Shown: positions 50,716-64,000 of the stretch, in pieces
How positions within the stretch are numbered: the first letter of the stretch is position 1
Layout: each line of letters starts with the position of its first letter
Position numbers and translations under genes: made by a program
The notes under the pieces: model-generated
What the model saw: the letters and a program-made list of their open reading frames with translations, nothing else
Told to the model about the DNA's origin: nothing
The model's database searches: none
Assembly: GCF_040732315.1 (NCBI RefSeq)
Contig: NZ_CP160388.1
Span: 1,699,501 to 1,763,500 of the forward strand
Source of the DNA: Oryzisolibacter sp. LB2S
GTDB lineage: Bacteria > Pseudomonadota > Gammaproteobacteria > Burkholderiales > Burkholderiaceae_C
Length of the DNA stretch: 64,000 nucleotides
Direction: 5' to 3'

Positions 50716-51579
50716 ATGAAGGCCGAATCTGAATCCGTGACGCACACCCTCATTCACGACTGGCTGCGGCCCGACTGGCCCGCGCCCGCCCATGTCCATG
50801 CCCTGTGCACCACCCGCAACGGGGGCGTGAGCGCGCCACCCTTTGACAGCCTCAACCTGGGCCACCATGTGGGCGATGACCCCGCGGCCGTGCGCGCCAA
50901 CTGGGCGGTGCTGCAGGCAGCCCTCGATGCGGCGGCGGGCCGGCCCGTGCACCTGGCGTGGCTGCACCAGGTGCATGGCACGGTTGTGCAGCCGCTGGAC
51001 TGCGCGAGCGTCCCTGGCCGCGATGCCGACGCTTGCACCACGACCCTGCCCGGCGTGGCCTGCACCGTCATGGCCGCCGACTGCCTGCCCGTGCTGCTGA
51101 CCAACCGGGCGGGCACGCGCGTGGCCGCGGCCCATGCGGGCTGGCGCGGCCTGGCCGCCGGTGTGCTGGAGGCGGCATTGCAGTCTTTTTGGCAGGAGAC
51201 GCCCGCTGGGCAAGCGCCAGAAGCTATCAACACCGTAGCATCACAACGTGGGCAGGAGATACTTGCCTGGCTTGGCCCCTGCATAGGCCCGCAGGCCTTC
51301 GAGGTGGGGGACGAGGTGCGCGCAGCCTTCTGCGCGCAGGACCCGCAGGCGGCGCGGCATTTCCAGCCCCAGGGCAGGGCCGGCAAGTGGCTGGCCGATC
51401 TGGCGGGCTTGGCGCGCCAGCGTCTGCGCGCCCAGGGGGTCACAGCCCTTTACGGCAACGATGGCAGCACCCCGTGGTGCACTGTGGCCAACGCCTCACG
51501 GTTCTTCTCGCACCGGCGTGACAGCGCCCGGCTGGGCGGCAGCGGGCGCATGGCCGCCTGCATCTGGCTCGGCGGCTGA
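50716..51579 (+). CDS. pgeF: Laccase-domain protein PgeF (YfiH family)
   Basis: Peptidoglycan-editing and purine-nucleoside-active protein of 287 aa. Zn-binding residues are visible in WLHQVHGT, ADCLPVLL and AAAHAGWRGLAAGV. NDGSTPWCTV and ASRFFSHRRD are the family C-terminus. Residues about 156-172 (ETPAGQAPEAINTV) are an additional loop encoded by a dispersed-repeat copy. ATG 50716 is used. The 3' end overlaps the convergent small membrane protein gene by 84 bp. Confidence 0.9.
   Translation: MKAESESVTHTLIHDWLRPDWPAPAHVHALCTTRNGGVSAPPFDSLNLGHHVGDDPAAVRANWAVLQAALDAAAGRPVHLAWLHQVHGTVVQPLDCASVPGRDADACTTTLPGVACTVMAADCLPVLLTNRAGTRVAAAHAGWRGLAAGVLEAALQSFWQETPAGQAPEAINTVASQRGQEILAWLGPCIGPQAFEVGDEVRAAFCAQDPQAARHFQPQGRAGKWLADLAGLARQRLRAQGVTALYGNDGSTPWCTVANASRFFSHRRDSARLGGSGRMAACIWLGG
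51184..51231 (-). repeat. Dispersed palindromic repeat, copy H (inside pgeF)
   Basis: On the minus strand ATAGCTTCTGGCGCTTG, then a GC-rich spacer and GCCAAAAAGAC. In the pgeF direction it is translated as QETPAGQAPEAI, the same register as in dapE and prmB. Confidence 0.6.
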
Positions 51580-51798
51580 AGCCGCCGCCTTGGCCTGATC
51601 GCGCTCACGCTCGCGCGCCGCACGCAACGCGCGCTTGCGCGCCGGCGTGCCAAGGATGTAGCCCACGATGGCCATGGGCAGCAGGCCATAGAGCACAAAG
51701 GTCACGACGGCGCCGAGCACCGTGCCGTTGGGCGCCAGGGCCTCGGCAACGGCCATCATCAGCGTGACGTAGAACCAGGCGATGAGCACCAGGTACAT
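51496..51798 (-). CDS. Small hypothetical membrane protein
   Basis: 100-aa protein with two transmembrane helices (LVLIAWFYVTLMMAVAEAL, then FVLYGLLPMAIVGYILG), followed by a charged, Ala-rich cytoplasmic tail. The hydrophobic part is well formed and the sequence looks like a conserved Burkholderiales protein of unknown function. The last 28 codons lie antisense to the end of pgeF. No Shine-Dalgarno sequence stands out. Confidence 0.7.
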   Translation of the reverse strand: MYLVLIAWFYVTLMMAVAEALAPNGTVLGAVVTFVLYGLLPMAIVGYILGTPARKRALRAARERERDQAKAAASAAEPDAGGHAPAAAQPGAVTPVREEP

Positions 51799-51993
51799 GT
51801 TCAGATTCGAGTAAGCAAACGTCTGATTGTGGCGGGCAGCCCTCCTGAAAGGGCGTCAAACCACACTGAATAACAGTTTGATACATCGAAAATGGCCCGA
51901 ATAACCGAAAAAAGCGCTCGAAGTTGCCGCCTAGGTGACAGCTCGGCAACAATGAAGCTCCAGCCCGCTGCTGGGCAACTACATGGAGACCGT

Positions 51994-53709
51994 ATGAGCA
52001 ATGACAGTGGTTGGGCCGAGGGCACCCGGCAATTTCAGCAAATGCTTGTCGACAGCTGGAGCAGCCTGTTTCAGGCGTTGCAGCCAGGGGAGTTGAGCAA
52101 GGCCATGGCCATGCCCGTGCAGCCATCGTCGCCGGTGACCTTTGCCCCCGACAAGCTGGCCGAGCTGCAGCAGCAGTACCTGGAGGAGTTGCATTCTCTG
52201 TTGGGTCAGGGCATGAGCCCGAAGGTGAGCGCCGGTGCCGACCGCCGCTTTGCGGGAGAGAGCTGGGCGCAGAACCCGTTGTCGGCCTATTCGGTGGCGG
52301 CCTACCAGATGCAGGCGCGCGCCCTCATGGGGCTGGCCGATGCGGTCGAGGCCGACGACAAGACCCGTGCGCGCATCCGCTTCGGCGTCGAGCAATGGCT
52401 GGCCGCGATGGCGCCGAGCAACTTCCTCGCCTTCAACGCCGAAGCGCAGAAGATGGCGCTGGAGACCCATGGCGAGAGCATCGCCAAGGGCGTGGCCAAC
52501 ATGCTGCACGACATGCGCCAGGGCCATATCTCCATGACGGACGAGAGCCGCTTCGAGGTCGGCCGCAACATGGCCACGACCGAGGGCGCCGTGGTGTTCG
52601 AGAACGATTTGTTCCAGCTCATCGAATACAAGCCGAGCACGCCCAAGGTGTACGAGCGCCCCTTCCTCATGGTGCCGCCGTGCATCAACAAGTACTACAT
52701 CCTGGACCTGCAGCCCGAGAACTCGGTGATCCGCTACGCCGTCTCCCAGGGGCAGCGCACCTTCGTGATCAGCTGGCGCAACCCCGATGAATCGCTGGCG
52801 AACAAGACCTGGGACGACTACATCGAGGGCGCGGTGCTCACCGCCATCGCCAAGGTGCAGGAGATCACGGGAGCGCCCAAGATCAACACCCTGGGCTTTT
52901 GCGTGGGCGGCACCATGCTGACCAACGCGCTCGCCGTGCTGGCCGCGCGCAAGCAGGACTGCGTGGCGAGCGCCACCTTCCTCACGACGCTGATCGACTT
53001 CAGCGACACCGGCATCCTGGACGTCTTCATCGACGAAACCTTTGTGCGCATGCGCGAGATGCAGATGGGGCAGGGCGGCCTCATGAAGGGACAGGACCTG
53101 GCGTCCACCTTCAGCTTCCTGCGCCCCAACGAGCTGGTGTGGAACTACGTGGTGGACAACTACCTCAAGGGCCAGACCCCGCCGCCCTTCGACCTGCTGT
53201 ACTGGAACAGCGACAGCACCAACCTGCCCGGACCCTACTACGCCTGGTATCTGCGCAACTTCTACCTGGAGAACAAGCTCATCGAGCCCGGCGCCCTGAC
53301 GGTGTGCGGCGAACGGCTCGATCTGGGCAAGGTCAAGCTGCCGGTCTACATCTATGGCTCACGCGAGGACCACATCGTGCCCGCCGCCGCGGCCTATGCC
53401 TCGACCCAGGTGCTGCCCGGCAAGAAGCGCTTCGTCATGGGCGCATCGGGCCATATCGCGGGCGTGATCAACCCCCCCGCCAAGAACAAGCGCAGCCACT
53501 GGATACGCGAGGACGGAGTGCTCCCCCCCACGCTGGCGGAGTGGGTGGAAGGCGCCGATCAGCTGCCCGGCAGCTGGTGGGATGACTGGAGCGACTGGCT
53601 CAAGAGCCATGGCGGCAAACAGATTGCCGCGCCCAAGGACTATGGCCGGGCGCCCGATTTCACGGCCATCGAGCCTGCTCCAGGGCGTTACGTCAAACAA
53701 AAGGCCTGA
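51994..53709 (+). CDS. phaC: Class I poly(3-hydroxyalkanoate) synthase PhaC
   Basis: Polymerase of 571 aa that builds polyhydroxybutyrate from 3-hydroxybutyryl-CoA on granule surfaces. The lipase-like box GFCVGGTM holds the catalytic Cys. The Asp lies in YGSREDHIVP and the His in MGASGHIAGVINPP. N-terminal domain residues 1-170 are typical of class I enzymes. ATG 51994 follows GGAGACC. It is the first gene of phaC-thiolase-reductase. The 195-bp gap upstream (51799-51993) holds its promoter region, which I cannot place exactly. Confidence 0.95.
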   Translation: MSNDSGWAEGTRQFQQMLVDSWSSLFQALQPGELSKAMAMPVQPSSPVTFAPDKLAELQQQYLEELHSLLGQGMSPKVSAGADRRFAGESWAQNPLSAYSVAAYQMQARALMGLADAVEADDKTRARIRFGVEQWLAAMAPSNFLAFNAEAQKMALETHGESIAKGVANMLHDMRQGHISMTDESRFEVGRNMATTEGAVVFENDLFQLIEYKPSTPKVYERPFLMVPPCINKYYILDLQPENSVIRYAVSQGQRTFVISWRNPDESLANKTWDDYIEGAVLTAIAKVQEITGAPKINTLGFCVGGTMLTNALAVLAARKQDCVASATFLTTLIDFSDTGILDVFIDETFVRMREMQMGQGGLMKGQDLASTFSFLRPNELVWNYVVDNYLKGQTPPPFDLLYWNSDSTNLPGPYYAWYLRNFYLENKLIEPGALTVCGERLDLGKVKLPVYIYGSREDHIVPAAAAYASTQVLPGKKRFVMGASGHIAGVINPPAKNKRSHWIREDGVLPPTLAEWVEGADQLPGSWWDDWSDWLKSHGGKQIAAPKDYGRAPDFTAIEPAPGRYVKQKA

Positions 53710-53780
53710 TCGATCACATAGCATGTTCATGAACCCGCGGCACGGGGTCGCGGGGCATCTTTCCCTTCAGAGGACTCACC

Positions 53781-54959
53781 ATGGAAGACATCGTCATCGT
53801 TTCCGCCGTACGCACGCCCGTGGGCAAGTTCGGCGGCTCGCTCGCCAAGACCCCGGCCACCGAGCTGGGCGCCATCGTCATCAAGGAGGCGCTGGCGCGC
53901 GCCAAGGTGGGCCTGGACCAGGTGGGTGAGGTCATCATGGGCCAGGTGCTGGCGGCCGGTTGCGGCCAGAACCCCGCGCGCCAGGCGCTGATCAAGGCCG
54001 GCATCGCCAAGGAAACCCCGGCGCTGACCATCAACGCCGTCTGCGGCTCGGGCCTCAAGGCCGTGATGCTGGCCGCGCAGGCCGTGGCCACGGGCGACAG
54101 CGAGATCGTCGTCGCCGGCGGCCAGGAGAACATGAGCCTCGCGCCCCATGTGCTCAACGGTTCGCGCGAAGGCCAGCGCATGGGCGACTGGAAGATGCAG
54201 GACACCATGATCGTCGACGGCCTGTGGGACGTGTACAACCAGTACCACATGGGCATCACCGCCGAGAACGTGGCCAAGCAGTACGGCATCACGCGCGAGA
54301 TGCAGGACGCCCTGGCCCTGGCCAGCCAGCAAAAGGCAGCCGCGGCCCAGGACGCCGGTCGCTTCGCCGATGAGATCGTTGGCGTGTCGCTGCCGCAGAA
54401 GAAGGGCGACCCCATCCTCTTCAATGCCGACGAATACCTGAACCGCAAGACCAACGCCGAAGCCCTGGCGGGCCTGCGTCCGGCCTTCGACAAGGCCGGC
54501 TCCGTGACGGCGGGCAATGCCTCGGGCATCAACGACGGCGCCGCCGCCGTGGTGGTCATGACGGCCAAGAAGGCCGCTGCCCTGGGCCTCAAGCCCCTGG
54601 CGCGCATCGCCGCCTATGGCACGAGCGGTCTCGACCCCGCCACCATGGGCATGGGCCCGGTGCCGGCGTCGCGCAAGGCCCTGCAGCGCGCGGGCTGGAA
54701 TGCCGCCGACGTGGACCTGTTCGAGCTCAACGAGGCGTTTGCCGCCCAGGCCTGCGCCGTGAACAAGGAGCTCGGCATCGACCCTGCGCGCGTGAACGTC
54801 AACGGTGGCGCCATCGCCATCGGTCACCCCATTGGCGCGTCGGGTTGTCGCGTGCTGGTGACGCTGCTGCACGAAATGCAGCGCCGTGACGCCAGGAAGG
54901 GCCTGGCCGCGCTGTGCATTGGCGGCGGCATGGGCGTGTCCCTGGCGCTCGAGCGCTGA
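53781..54959 (+). CDS. phaA: Acetyl-CoA acetyltransferase (beta-ketothiolase, PhaA type)
   Basis: Thiolase of 392 aa that condenses two acetyl-CoA to acetoacetyl-CoA, the first step of PHB synthesis. The nucleophilic Cys is in [17 protein letters not shown]. The C-terminal [19 protein letters not shown] holds the catalytic His and [19 protein letters not shown] the second Cys. Shine-Dalgarno AGAGGA lies upstream. Located 71 bp after phaC, with the reductase gene 129 bp further on. Confidence 0.95.
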   Translation: MEDIVIVSAVRTPVGKFGGSLAKTPATELGAIVIKEALARAKVGLDQVGEVIMGQVLAAGCGQNPARQALIKAGIAKETPALTINAVCGSGLKAVMLAAQAVATGDSEIVVAGGQENMSLAPHVLNGSREGQRMGDWKMQDTMIVDGLWDVYNQYHMGITAENVAKQYGITREMQDALALASQQKAAAAQDAGRFADEIVGVSLPQKKGDPILFNADEYLNRKTNAEALAGLRPAFDKAGSVTAGNASGINDGAAAVVVMTAKKAAALGLKPLARIAAYGTSGLDPATMGMGPVPASRKALQRAGWNAADVDLFELNEAFAAQACAVNKELGIDPARVNVNGGAIAIGHPIGASGCRVLVTLLHEMQRRDARKGLAALCIGGGMGVSLALER

Positions 54960-55088
54960 TCCGGGATTCCCGCCTTGGCCTCGTGGCCGGGGCGGGCATG
55001 TTCGATGGCCCGTGTTTTCCTTGATCACCCGGGCAGGTTTCTTAGATAGAGTGATTTCAGTTTCATCCACGAAGTAAAGGAGCACACA

Positions 55089-55826
55089 ATGAGTCAGAAA
55101 GTCGCATATGTCACGGGAGGCATGGGTGGAATTGGCACCGCGATCTGCCAGCGCCTGCACCGCGATGGCATGAAGGTCATCGCCGGCTGCGGCCCCACGC
55201 GTGACTATGAGAAATGGCTGGGCGAACAGAAGGCATTGGGCTTCACCTTCCATGCATCGGTCGGCAACGTCGGGGACTGGGACTCGACTGTGGAGGCCTT
55301 TTCCAAGGCCAAGGCCGAGCACGGAAACATCGACGTTCTGGTGAACAACGCCGGCATCACGCGCGACCGCATGTTCGTGAAGATGACGCGCGAGGACTGG
55401 GATGCCGTGATCGAGACCAACCTCAACAGCATGTTCAACGTGACCAAGCAGGTCGTGGCCGACATGGTGGACAAGGGCTGGGGCCGCATCATCAACATCA
55501 GCAGCGTGAACGGTGAAAAGGGCCAGGCCGGCCAGACCAACTACTCGGCCGCCAAGGCCGGCATGCACGGCTTCTCGATGGCGCTGGCGCAGGAACTGGC
55601 GACCAAGGGCGTGACCGTGAACACCGTGAGCCCGGGCTACATCGGCACGGACATGGTCAAGGCCATCCGCCCCGACGTGCTCGAGAAGATCGTCGGCACC
55701 GTGCCTGTGAAGCGCCTGGGCGAACCCAGCGAGATCGCCTCCATCGTTGCCTGGCTTGCCTCGGAAGAGGGCGGCTATGCAACGGGTGCAGACTTCTCCG
55801 TCAACGGTGGCCTGCACATGCATTGA
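55089..55826 (+). CDS. phaB: Acetoacetyl-CoA reductase PhaB
   Basis: NADPH-dependent short-chain dehydrogenase of 245 aa that makes (R)-3-hydroxybutyryl-CoA. The N-terminal cofactor motif is VTGGMGGIGTAICQRL. NNAG occurs in VLVNNAGITRD. The catalytic Ser is in INISSVNGEKGQAGQ, and the YxxxK is TNYSAAKAGMHGF. Start MSQKVAYVTGGMGGIGTAIC is typical. Preceded by AAAGGAG at good spacing. A strong terminator follows the gene and ends the pha operon. Confidence 0.95.
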   Translation: MSQKVAYVTGGMGGIGTAICQRLHRDGMKVIAGCGPTRDYEKWLGEQKALGFTFHASVGNVGDWDSTVEAFSKAKAEHGNIDVLVNNAGITRDRMFVKMTREDWDAVIETNLNSMFNVTKQVVADMVDKGWGRIINISSVNGEKGQAGQTNYSAAKAGMHGFSMALAQELATKGVTVNTVSPGYIGTDMVKAIRPDVLEKIVGTVPVKRLGEPSEIASIVAWLASEEGGYATGADFSVNGGLHMH

Positions 55827-55870
55827 TCCTGCGACTGGGCCCGCCATTCCCGGCGGGCCAGACGCCCAAA

Positions 55871-55906
55871 ACAAAAAAGGAACGTGCCTGCACGTTCCTT
55901 TTTTGT
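55871..55906. terminator. Strong bidirectional terminator after phaB
   Basis: Perfect 16-bp stem: ACAAAAAAGGAACGTG (55871-55886) and its complement at 55891-55906, with a CCTG loop and T runs on both strands. Confidence 0.93.
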
Positions 55907-56002
55907 TTATGGATGAACTCCGGACGAAGCGGTCGCTCGAAGGTTCGGTGGGTTGGGGTTATTGAACGGCCACGAGGCAGGCCGGCTCACGCATTTACGG
56001 GC

Positions 56003-56077
56003 TTACAGGCGGGCTGGAGCGCGCTTGCGATCGCGTTCGTCTTCGGGCCAGGCAGAGAGCATTGTGGTCATGGTCAT
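56003..56077 (-). CDS. Putative 24-residue small protein
   Basis: ATG 56077 follows AAGGAG with 8-nt spacing, a better ribosome-binding site than most genes here. It encodes MTMTTMLSAWPEDERDRKRA plus four residues. The peptide is highly charged after a short hydrophobic start and has no membrane segment or family known to me. It lies alone in the 430-bp gap between phaB and the ABC-F gene. The remaining gap sequence shows no other gene. It could equally be a leader peptide. Confidence 0.35.
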   Translation of the reverse strand: MTMTTMLSAWPEDERDRKRAPARL

Positions 56078-56256
56078 GGAAAAAACTCCTTAGATGTATC
56101 CACAACGCGGACACCGAAAGTGCCGTTGACATCCAATCGCAAAAAAATGCTACGTCACTCGATGGCATGGATTGCACTCTGGTTTATGTAGCGCCCAACC
56201 ATGTGTGGATATATGTCTCCGATGGTTATCCACAATTCGCGCAGACCACTTGCAGC

Positions 56257-60304
<4,048 letters not shown>

Positions 60305-61468
60305 TCAGGCAGGCTTGACGTCGAGCACGATCTCGGTGAACGACGGTGCGTCGTCCTCGGTCGGCTGGTTCGCCTCCTGCTGTGCCTTGGCGGCGCGGGC
60401 GGCGAGTGAGAAGTCGTTCTGCAGCCGCCACATGAGGTTGGTGGGGGAGTCGGCGTAGGCCATGCCTTCCTTGCGGTCTATGGTGTCGCTCAGGATGAGC
60501 TGGGCCAGCGCCTCCTCGAAGGTCTGCGAGCCTTCGGCCATGGATTTTTCCATGGCCTCGCGCACGCCGGAGAAATCGCCATGTGCGACCAGATCGGCGA
60601 CCAGCTTGGTGTTGAGCATGATCTCGGCCGCCGGGACGCGCTGGCCGGTCTTGGTGCGCACCAGGCGCTGCGAGACGATGGCCTTGAGTGCCGAGGCCAG
60701 GTCGCCCAGCATGGTGGAGCGCACCTCGACGGGGTAGAACGACAGGATGCGGTTGAGCGCGTGGTAGCTGTTGTTGCCGTGCAGCGTGGCCAGGCACAGG
60801 TGGCCCGACTGCGCGTAGGCGATGGCGGCGGACATGGTCTCGCGGTCGCGAATCTCGCCGATCAGGATCACGTCGGGCGCCTGGCGCAGCGCGTTCTTGA
60901 GCGCCGTCTGCAGCGACTGCGTGTCGCCGCCGATCTCGCGCTGGTTGACGATGGAGCGCTTGTTCTTGAACTGGTACTCGACGGGATCCTCGACGGTGAG
61001 GATGTGGCCGGTCATGGCTTCGTTGCGCTCGTCGATCATGGCGGCGAGCGTCGTGCTCTTGCCCGAGCCCGTGGCGCCGACGACCAGGATCAGTCCGCGC
61101 TTTTCCATGATCAGCTCGCTGAGCACGGGCGGCAGGCTCAGGGTTGACAGCTTGGGGATGTCCTGCGCGATGAAGCGGATCACGACGGCGTAGGTGCCGC
61201 GCTGGCGCATGGCGCTGATACGAAAGCGCCCCACGCCCGGCAGGGGCACGCCCATGTTGAGCTCGCCCGTCTCCTCGAGCTCCTCGATGCGCTCGGGCGG
61301 CACGACCTCGGCCAGCAGACTGCGTGGCGCATCGGGCGGGAGCAGCTGGCTGTTGATGGGCACGCATTCGCCGTTGATCTTGATCAGCGCCGGTGCGTTG
61401 GCCGACAGATAGACGTCGGAGGCCTTTTTCTCGCCCATGAGGCGCAAGATCCGCTCCATTGTGCTCAT
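60305..61468 (-). CDS. pilU: Twitching motility ATPase PilU (PilT-like)
   Basis: Hexameric retraction ATPase of type IV pili (387 aa). Walker A is GATGSGKSTTLAAM. The Asp box follows in HILTVEDPVEYQFKNKRSI, then Walker B in APDVILIGEIRDRETM and the His box in SGHLCLATLHGN. The extended C-terminal tail after residue 350 favours PilU over PilT. Its place between dapD and dapE is a common arrangement in Burkholderiales and is not functionally meaningful as far as I know. Confidence 0.9.
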   Translation of the reverse strand: MSTMERILRLMGEKKASDVYLSANAPALIKINGECVPINSQLLPPDAPRSLLAEVVPPERIEELEETGELNMGVPLPGVGRFRISAMRQRGTYAVVIRFIAQDIPKLSTLSLPPVLSELIMEKRGLILVVGATGSGKSTTLAAMIDERNEAMTGHILTVEDPVEYQFKNKRSIVNQREIGGDTQSLQTALKNALRQAPDVILIGEIRDRETMSAAIAYAQSGHLCLATLHGNNSYHALNRILSFYPVEVRSTMLGDLASALKAIVSQRLVRTKTGQRVPAAEIMLNTKLVADLVAHGDFSGVREAMEKSMAEGSQTFEEALAQLILSDTIDRKEGMAYADSPTNLMWRLQNDFSLAARAAKAQQEANQPTEDDAPSFTEIVLDVKPA

Positions 61469-61526
61469 GCTCGCTCCCTCTCTTGGTCGTGTTCGCGCGC
61501 TGCCAGCCCGTGGGCTGGCGTTTTCG

Positions 61527-62351
61527 TCAGTCGCGCAGCAGGTCGTTCAGGCTGGTGGTCGAACGCGTCTTGGCGTCCACCTTCTTGACGATGATGGCGG
61601 CGTACATGCTGTAGCGCCCGCCGTCCTTGGGCAGGTTGCCGCTGACGACCACCGAGCCCGCGGGCACGCGGCCGTAGAGGGTCTCGCCCGTGGCACGGTC
61701 GTAGATCGGCGTGCTCTGGCCGATGTACACGCCCATGCTGATGACGGAGTTCTCCTCGACGACCACGCCCTCGACGATCTCCGAGCGCGCGCCGATGAAG
61801 CAGTTGTCTTCGATGATCGTGGGGCCGGCCTGCAGCGGCTCGAGCACACCTCCGAGGCCCACGCCGCCCGACAGGTGCACGTTCTTGCCCACCTGGGCGC
61901 AGGAGCCGACGGTGGCCCAGGTGTCCACCATCGTGCCCTCGTCCACATAGGCGCCGATGTTCACGTAGCTGGGCATCAGGATCGCGCCCTTGGCGATGAA
62001 GCTGCCGCGGCGCGCCACGGCGGGCGGCACCACGCGCACGCCGGTGGCGGCCAGCTCGTCGGGCGTGAGGTCGGAGAACTTGGTCGGCACCTTGTCGAAG
62101 AAGGCCAGGTCGCCAGCGCGCATGACGGCGTTGTCCTTCAGGCGGAAGGACAGCAGCACGGCCTTCTTGATCCACTGATGCACGGTCCAGCGGCCCACGC
62201 CTTCGCGCGTGGCCACGCGCAGCCGGCCATGGTTGAGTTCGGCGATCACATGCTCGACGGCGTCGAGCACCTCCTTGGGGGCGGAGGCGGTGGAGAGGCC
62301 AGAGCGGTTGTCCCAGGCGTTGTCGATCAGGGTCTGAAGTTGTTGACTCAT
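61527..62351 (-). CDS. dapD: Tetrahydrodipicolinate N-succinyltransferase DapD
   Basis: Left-handed beta-helix acyltransferase of 274 aa that succinylates tetrahydrodipicolinate in lysine synthesis. The hexapeptide repeats are visible from about residue 110 ([40 protein letters not shown]). The N-terminal start [16 protein letters not shown] is standard. ATG 62351 is chosen; a TTG-led longer frame is not conserved. It begins 7 bp after the dapC stop. Confidence 0.96.
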   Translation of the reverse strand: MSQQLQTLIDNAWDNRSGLSTASAPKEVLDAVEHVIAELNHGRLRVATREGVGRWTVHQWIKKAVLLSFRLKDNAVMRAGDLAFFDKVPTKFSDLTPDELAATGVRVVPPAVARRGSFIAKGAILMPSYVNIGAYVDEGTMVDTWATVGSCAQVGKNVHLSGGVGLGGVLEPLQAGPTIIEDNCFIGARSEIVEGVVVEENSVISMGVYIGQSTPIYDRATGETLYGRVPAGSVVVSGNLPKDGGRYSMYAAIIVKKVDAKTRSTTSLNDLLRD

Positions 62352-62358
62352 GGTGAGT

Positions 62359-63561
62359 TCAGGTACGGGATTGGATGAATTGCACAATGCGCCGGGCTGC
62401 CTCTTCGCATTCCTCGGCCTCGGCCACCAGGGCCATGCGCACGCGTCGGGCGCCAGGGTTGGCGCCGCCCGCCTCGCGCGCCAGATAACTGCCCGGTAGC
62501 ACCGTCACATTGTATTGAGCCAGCAGCTCGCGGGCGAACTCGGCGTCGCTCATGGCCAGGGCCTCGGGCAGCCCCGCCCAGAGGTAGAAGCCCGCGTCGG
62601 GCAGGCGCACGTCCATGACCTCGGCCAGCATGGGTGTGACCTTGGCAAACTTGTCACGGTACAGCGCGCGGTTTTCCTGCACATGGGCCTCGTCGCCCCA
62701 GGCGGCAATGCTGGCCGCCTGCACGGCCGGGCCCATGGCGCTGCCGTGGTAGGTGCGGTAGAGCAGAAAGGCCTTGATGAGCGCGGCATCGCCCGCCACG
62801 AAGCCGCTGCGCAGGCCGGGTACGTTGCTGCGCTTGGACAGGCTGGTGAAGGCCATCAGGTTGCGGTAGTCGCTGCGGCCCAGCCTGGCCGCGGCCTCCA
62901 GGCCGCCGAGCGGCGGCTCGTCACGGAAGTAGATCTCGCTGTAGCACTCGTCGGAGGCAATCACGAAGCCATGGCGGTCGCTCAGGGCGAAGAGTCGCTC
63001 CCACTCGGATAGAGGCATGACGGCGCCCGTGGGGTTGCCCGGGGAGCAGACAAAGAGCAGCTGCGTGCGCTGCCACACGGCCTCGGGCACGCTGTCCCAG
63101 TCCACGGCGAAGTTGCGTGCCGGATCACTGGGGGCGTAGTACGGGGTGGCGCCGGCCAGCAGCGCCGCGCCCTCGTAGATTTGGTAGAACGGGTTGGGGC
63201 AGACCACGGTGGCGCCGAGCCGCGTCGGATCCAGCACCGTCTGCGCGAAGGCGAACAGCGCCTCGCGCGAGCCGTTGATGGGCAGCACCTGGGTGGCGGC
63301 ATCGACGGTGATGCCATAGCGCCGCTGCAGCCAGGCCGCGCAGGCCTCGCGCAGGCGCGGCTCGCCGGCCGTCGAGGGGTAATTGGCCAGGCCGGCCAGG
63401 TTGGAAGCCAGAGTCTCCTGAATGAAGCGCGGCGTCGCATGCCGCGGCTCCCCCATGCCCAGGCTGATCGCACGGTGTTGCGCAGACGGGGTCACCCCCG
63501 CGAAGAGTTGCCGCAGCCTCTCGAATGGGTAGGGCTGCAATAGGGAAAGCAGGGGGTTCAT
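62359..63561 (-). CDS. dapC: Succinyldiaminopimelate transaminase DapC
   Basis: PLP-dependent class I/II aminotransferase of 400 aa. PLP contacts appear in [37 protein letters not shown] and [11 protein letters not shown]. The Schiff-base Lys is in [15 protein letters not shown]. Together with DapD and DapE downstream, it completes the succinylase branch of lysine and DAP synthesis. It is the first gene of the minus-strand block. Its promoter region is shared with the divergent chemotaxis gene. Confidence 0.94.
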   Translation of the reverse strand: MNPLLSLLQPYPFERLRQLFAGVTPSAQHRAISLGMGEPRHATPRFIQETLASNLAGLANYPSTAGEPRLREACAAWLQRRYGITVDAATQVLPINGSREALFAFAQTVLDPTRLGATVVCPNPFYQIYEGAALLAGATPYYAPSDPARNFAVDWDSVPEAVWQRTQLLFVCSPGNPTGAVMPLSEWERLFALSDRHGFVIASDECYSEIYFRDEPPLGGLEAAARLGRSDYRNLMAFTSLSKRSNVPGLRSGFVAGDAALIKAFLLYRTYHGSAMGPAVQAASIAAWGDEAHVQENRALYRDKFAKVTPMLAEVMDVRLPDAGFYLWAGLPEALAMSDAEFARELLAQYNVTVLPGSYLAREAGGANPGARRVRMALVAEAEECEEAARRIVQFIQSRT

Positions 63562-63718
63562 GGCGCGATTATCCAGGATGGCCCGCGGGCGCGTGCGTGC
63601 AATGGCACATACATGGTCGGGCGGAATATGGGGTATTTGAACTTAAACAAAATGTTTGTTTATGTTACAAACAAAACCATACATCTGCGACGCTGGAGAG
63701 TGGAAGGAGACGTGACAA
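63562..63718. promoter_or_regulatory. Divergent promoter region dapC / chemotaxis receptor
   Basis: AT-rich 157-bp gap between divergent genes. An inverted repeat TGTTTGT (63653-63659) and ACAAACA (63667-63673) lies in its middle. Promoters for both directions are expected here; no exact -35/-10 pair is convincing. Confidence 0.5.
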
Positions 63719-64000
63719 ATGGCAGGTTCGATCGTTTGGCAGCCCGGCATTCGGCTCATGCGCCGGTTGCGTTTTGCGCACAAGCTGGCCCTGCTAGCGG
63801 GTGTCGCCGTACTGGCGCAGCTGGTGGTCGCGGCAATGCAGGGCCTTGGCATGCAAGCCACCTGGCCTGCTTGCGCGGCTATGGTGTTGCTGACGGCCTA
63901 TCTGGCGCTTTCTCTGCAGATGAGCGTCAGCGCCGATCTGGGCCGCCTGGGTGCGGCCATGGATCGCGTCGCTCAGGGTGATCTGTGCGCCCAGACCGGG
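63719..64000 (+). CDS. Methyl-accepting chemotaxis protein, N-terminal part (runs off the window)
   Basis: ATG 63719 follows AAGGAG with 9-nt spacing. The 94 codons present encode two adjacent transmembrane helices (LALLAGVAVLAQLVVAAM, then CAAMVLLTAYLALSL) and then the first HAMP helix (ADLGRLGAAMDRVAQGDLCA). There is no room for a periplasmic ligand domain, so this receptor would sense in the membrane or cytoplasm. A HAMP histidine kinase or cyclase cannot be excluded, because the C-terminus is outside the window. Confidence 0.65.
   Translation, partial: MAGSIVWQPGIRLMRRLRFAHKLALLAGVAVLAQLVVAAMQGLGMQATWPACAAMVLLTAYLALSLQMSVSADLGRLGAAMDRVAQGDLCAQTG

Overview
The window is high-GC chromosomal DNA that looks like a betaproteobacterium of the family Comamonadaceae (Acidovorax, Alicycliphilus or Comamonas type). 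This is an inference. It rests on base composition, on the mix of housekeeping blocks (dapC-dapD-pilU-dapE-prmB-ABC-F, phaC-phaA-phaB, imuA-imuB-dnaE2, cydD-C-A-B-X), and on a short dispersed repeat scattered through the host genes.

Layout. 1-2.2 kb: the end of a sulfate importer (cysT-cysW-cysA). 2.2-9.1 kb: dsbB, facing a minus-strand run of argA, a DUF2946 protein, a TonB-dependent receptor, a PepSY membrane protein and a glutathione S-transferase. 9.4-12.8 kb: an acyltransferase, then a PAS-LuxR regulator divergent from a 3-oxoacid CoA-transferase pair, with a perfect inverted repeat between them. 12.9-19.6 kb: an HD-GYP protein and the SOS mutasome imuA-imuB-dnaE2, whose LexA box lies in a very long palindrome. 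19.8-22.4 kb: a two-component system and a pseudouridine synthase. 22.5-26.2 kb: a Fur-boxed siderophore ABC importer. 26.4-26.9 kb: gene debris. 27.0-33.3 kb: cytochrome bd oxidase with its assembly exporter (cydDC, cydAB, cydX).

33,335-46,402 is an integrated element, bounded by a 19-bp direct repeat of the 3' end of a tRNA-Gly(CCC) gene. Its main part (about 35.6-46.4 kb) carries an integrase, an AlpA-like regulator, a small replication module, and a complete head and packaging set: HK97 capsid, protease, portal, HNH, TerS, TerL, connector and head-closure genes. There are no tail, lysis or plaque-forming functions. This is the make-up of a capsid-forming phage-inducible chromosomal island (cf-PICI), a satellite that builds its own capsids and takes tails from a helper phage. 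Its capsid operon has an excellent sigma70 promoter whose -10 lies inside a LexA-like operator. Upstream of that lie helically phased repeat arrays resembling a replication origin. A second, older remnant sits at the left end: a frameshifted integrase fragment, a HipBA-type toxin-antitoxin pair and a degenerate attachment site.

46.7-64 kb: a class A penicillin-binding protein, a NUDIX hydrolase, an FAH-family hydrolase, PgeF, a PHB operon (phaC, thiolase, reductase), an ABC-F protein, prmB, lysine-pathway genes (dapE, dapD, dapC) with pilU, and the start of a chemotaxis receptor.

A roughly 48-bp imperfectly palindromic repeat occurs about nine times in host DNA. Five copies lie inside conserved proteins (DsbB, DnaE2, PgeF, PrmB, DapE), always in the same reading register for a given orientation. 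Others abut start codons. It behaves like a protein-embedded palindromic element and is the second main finding.
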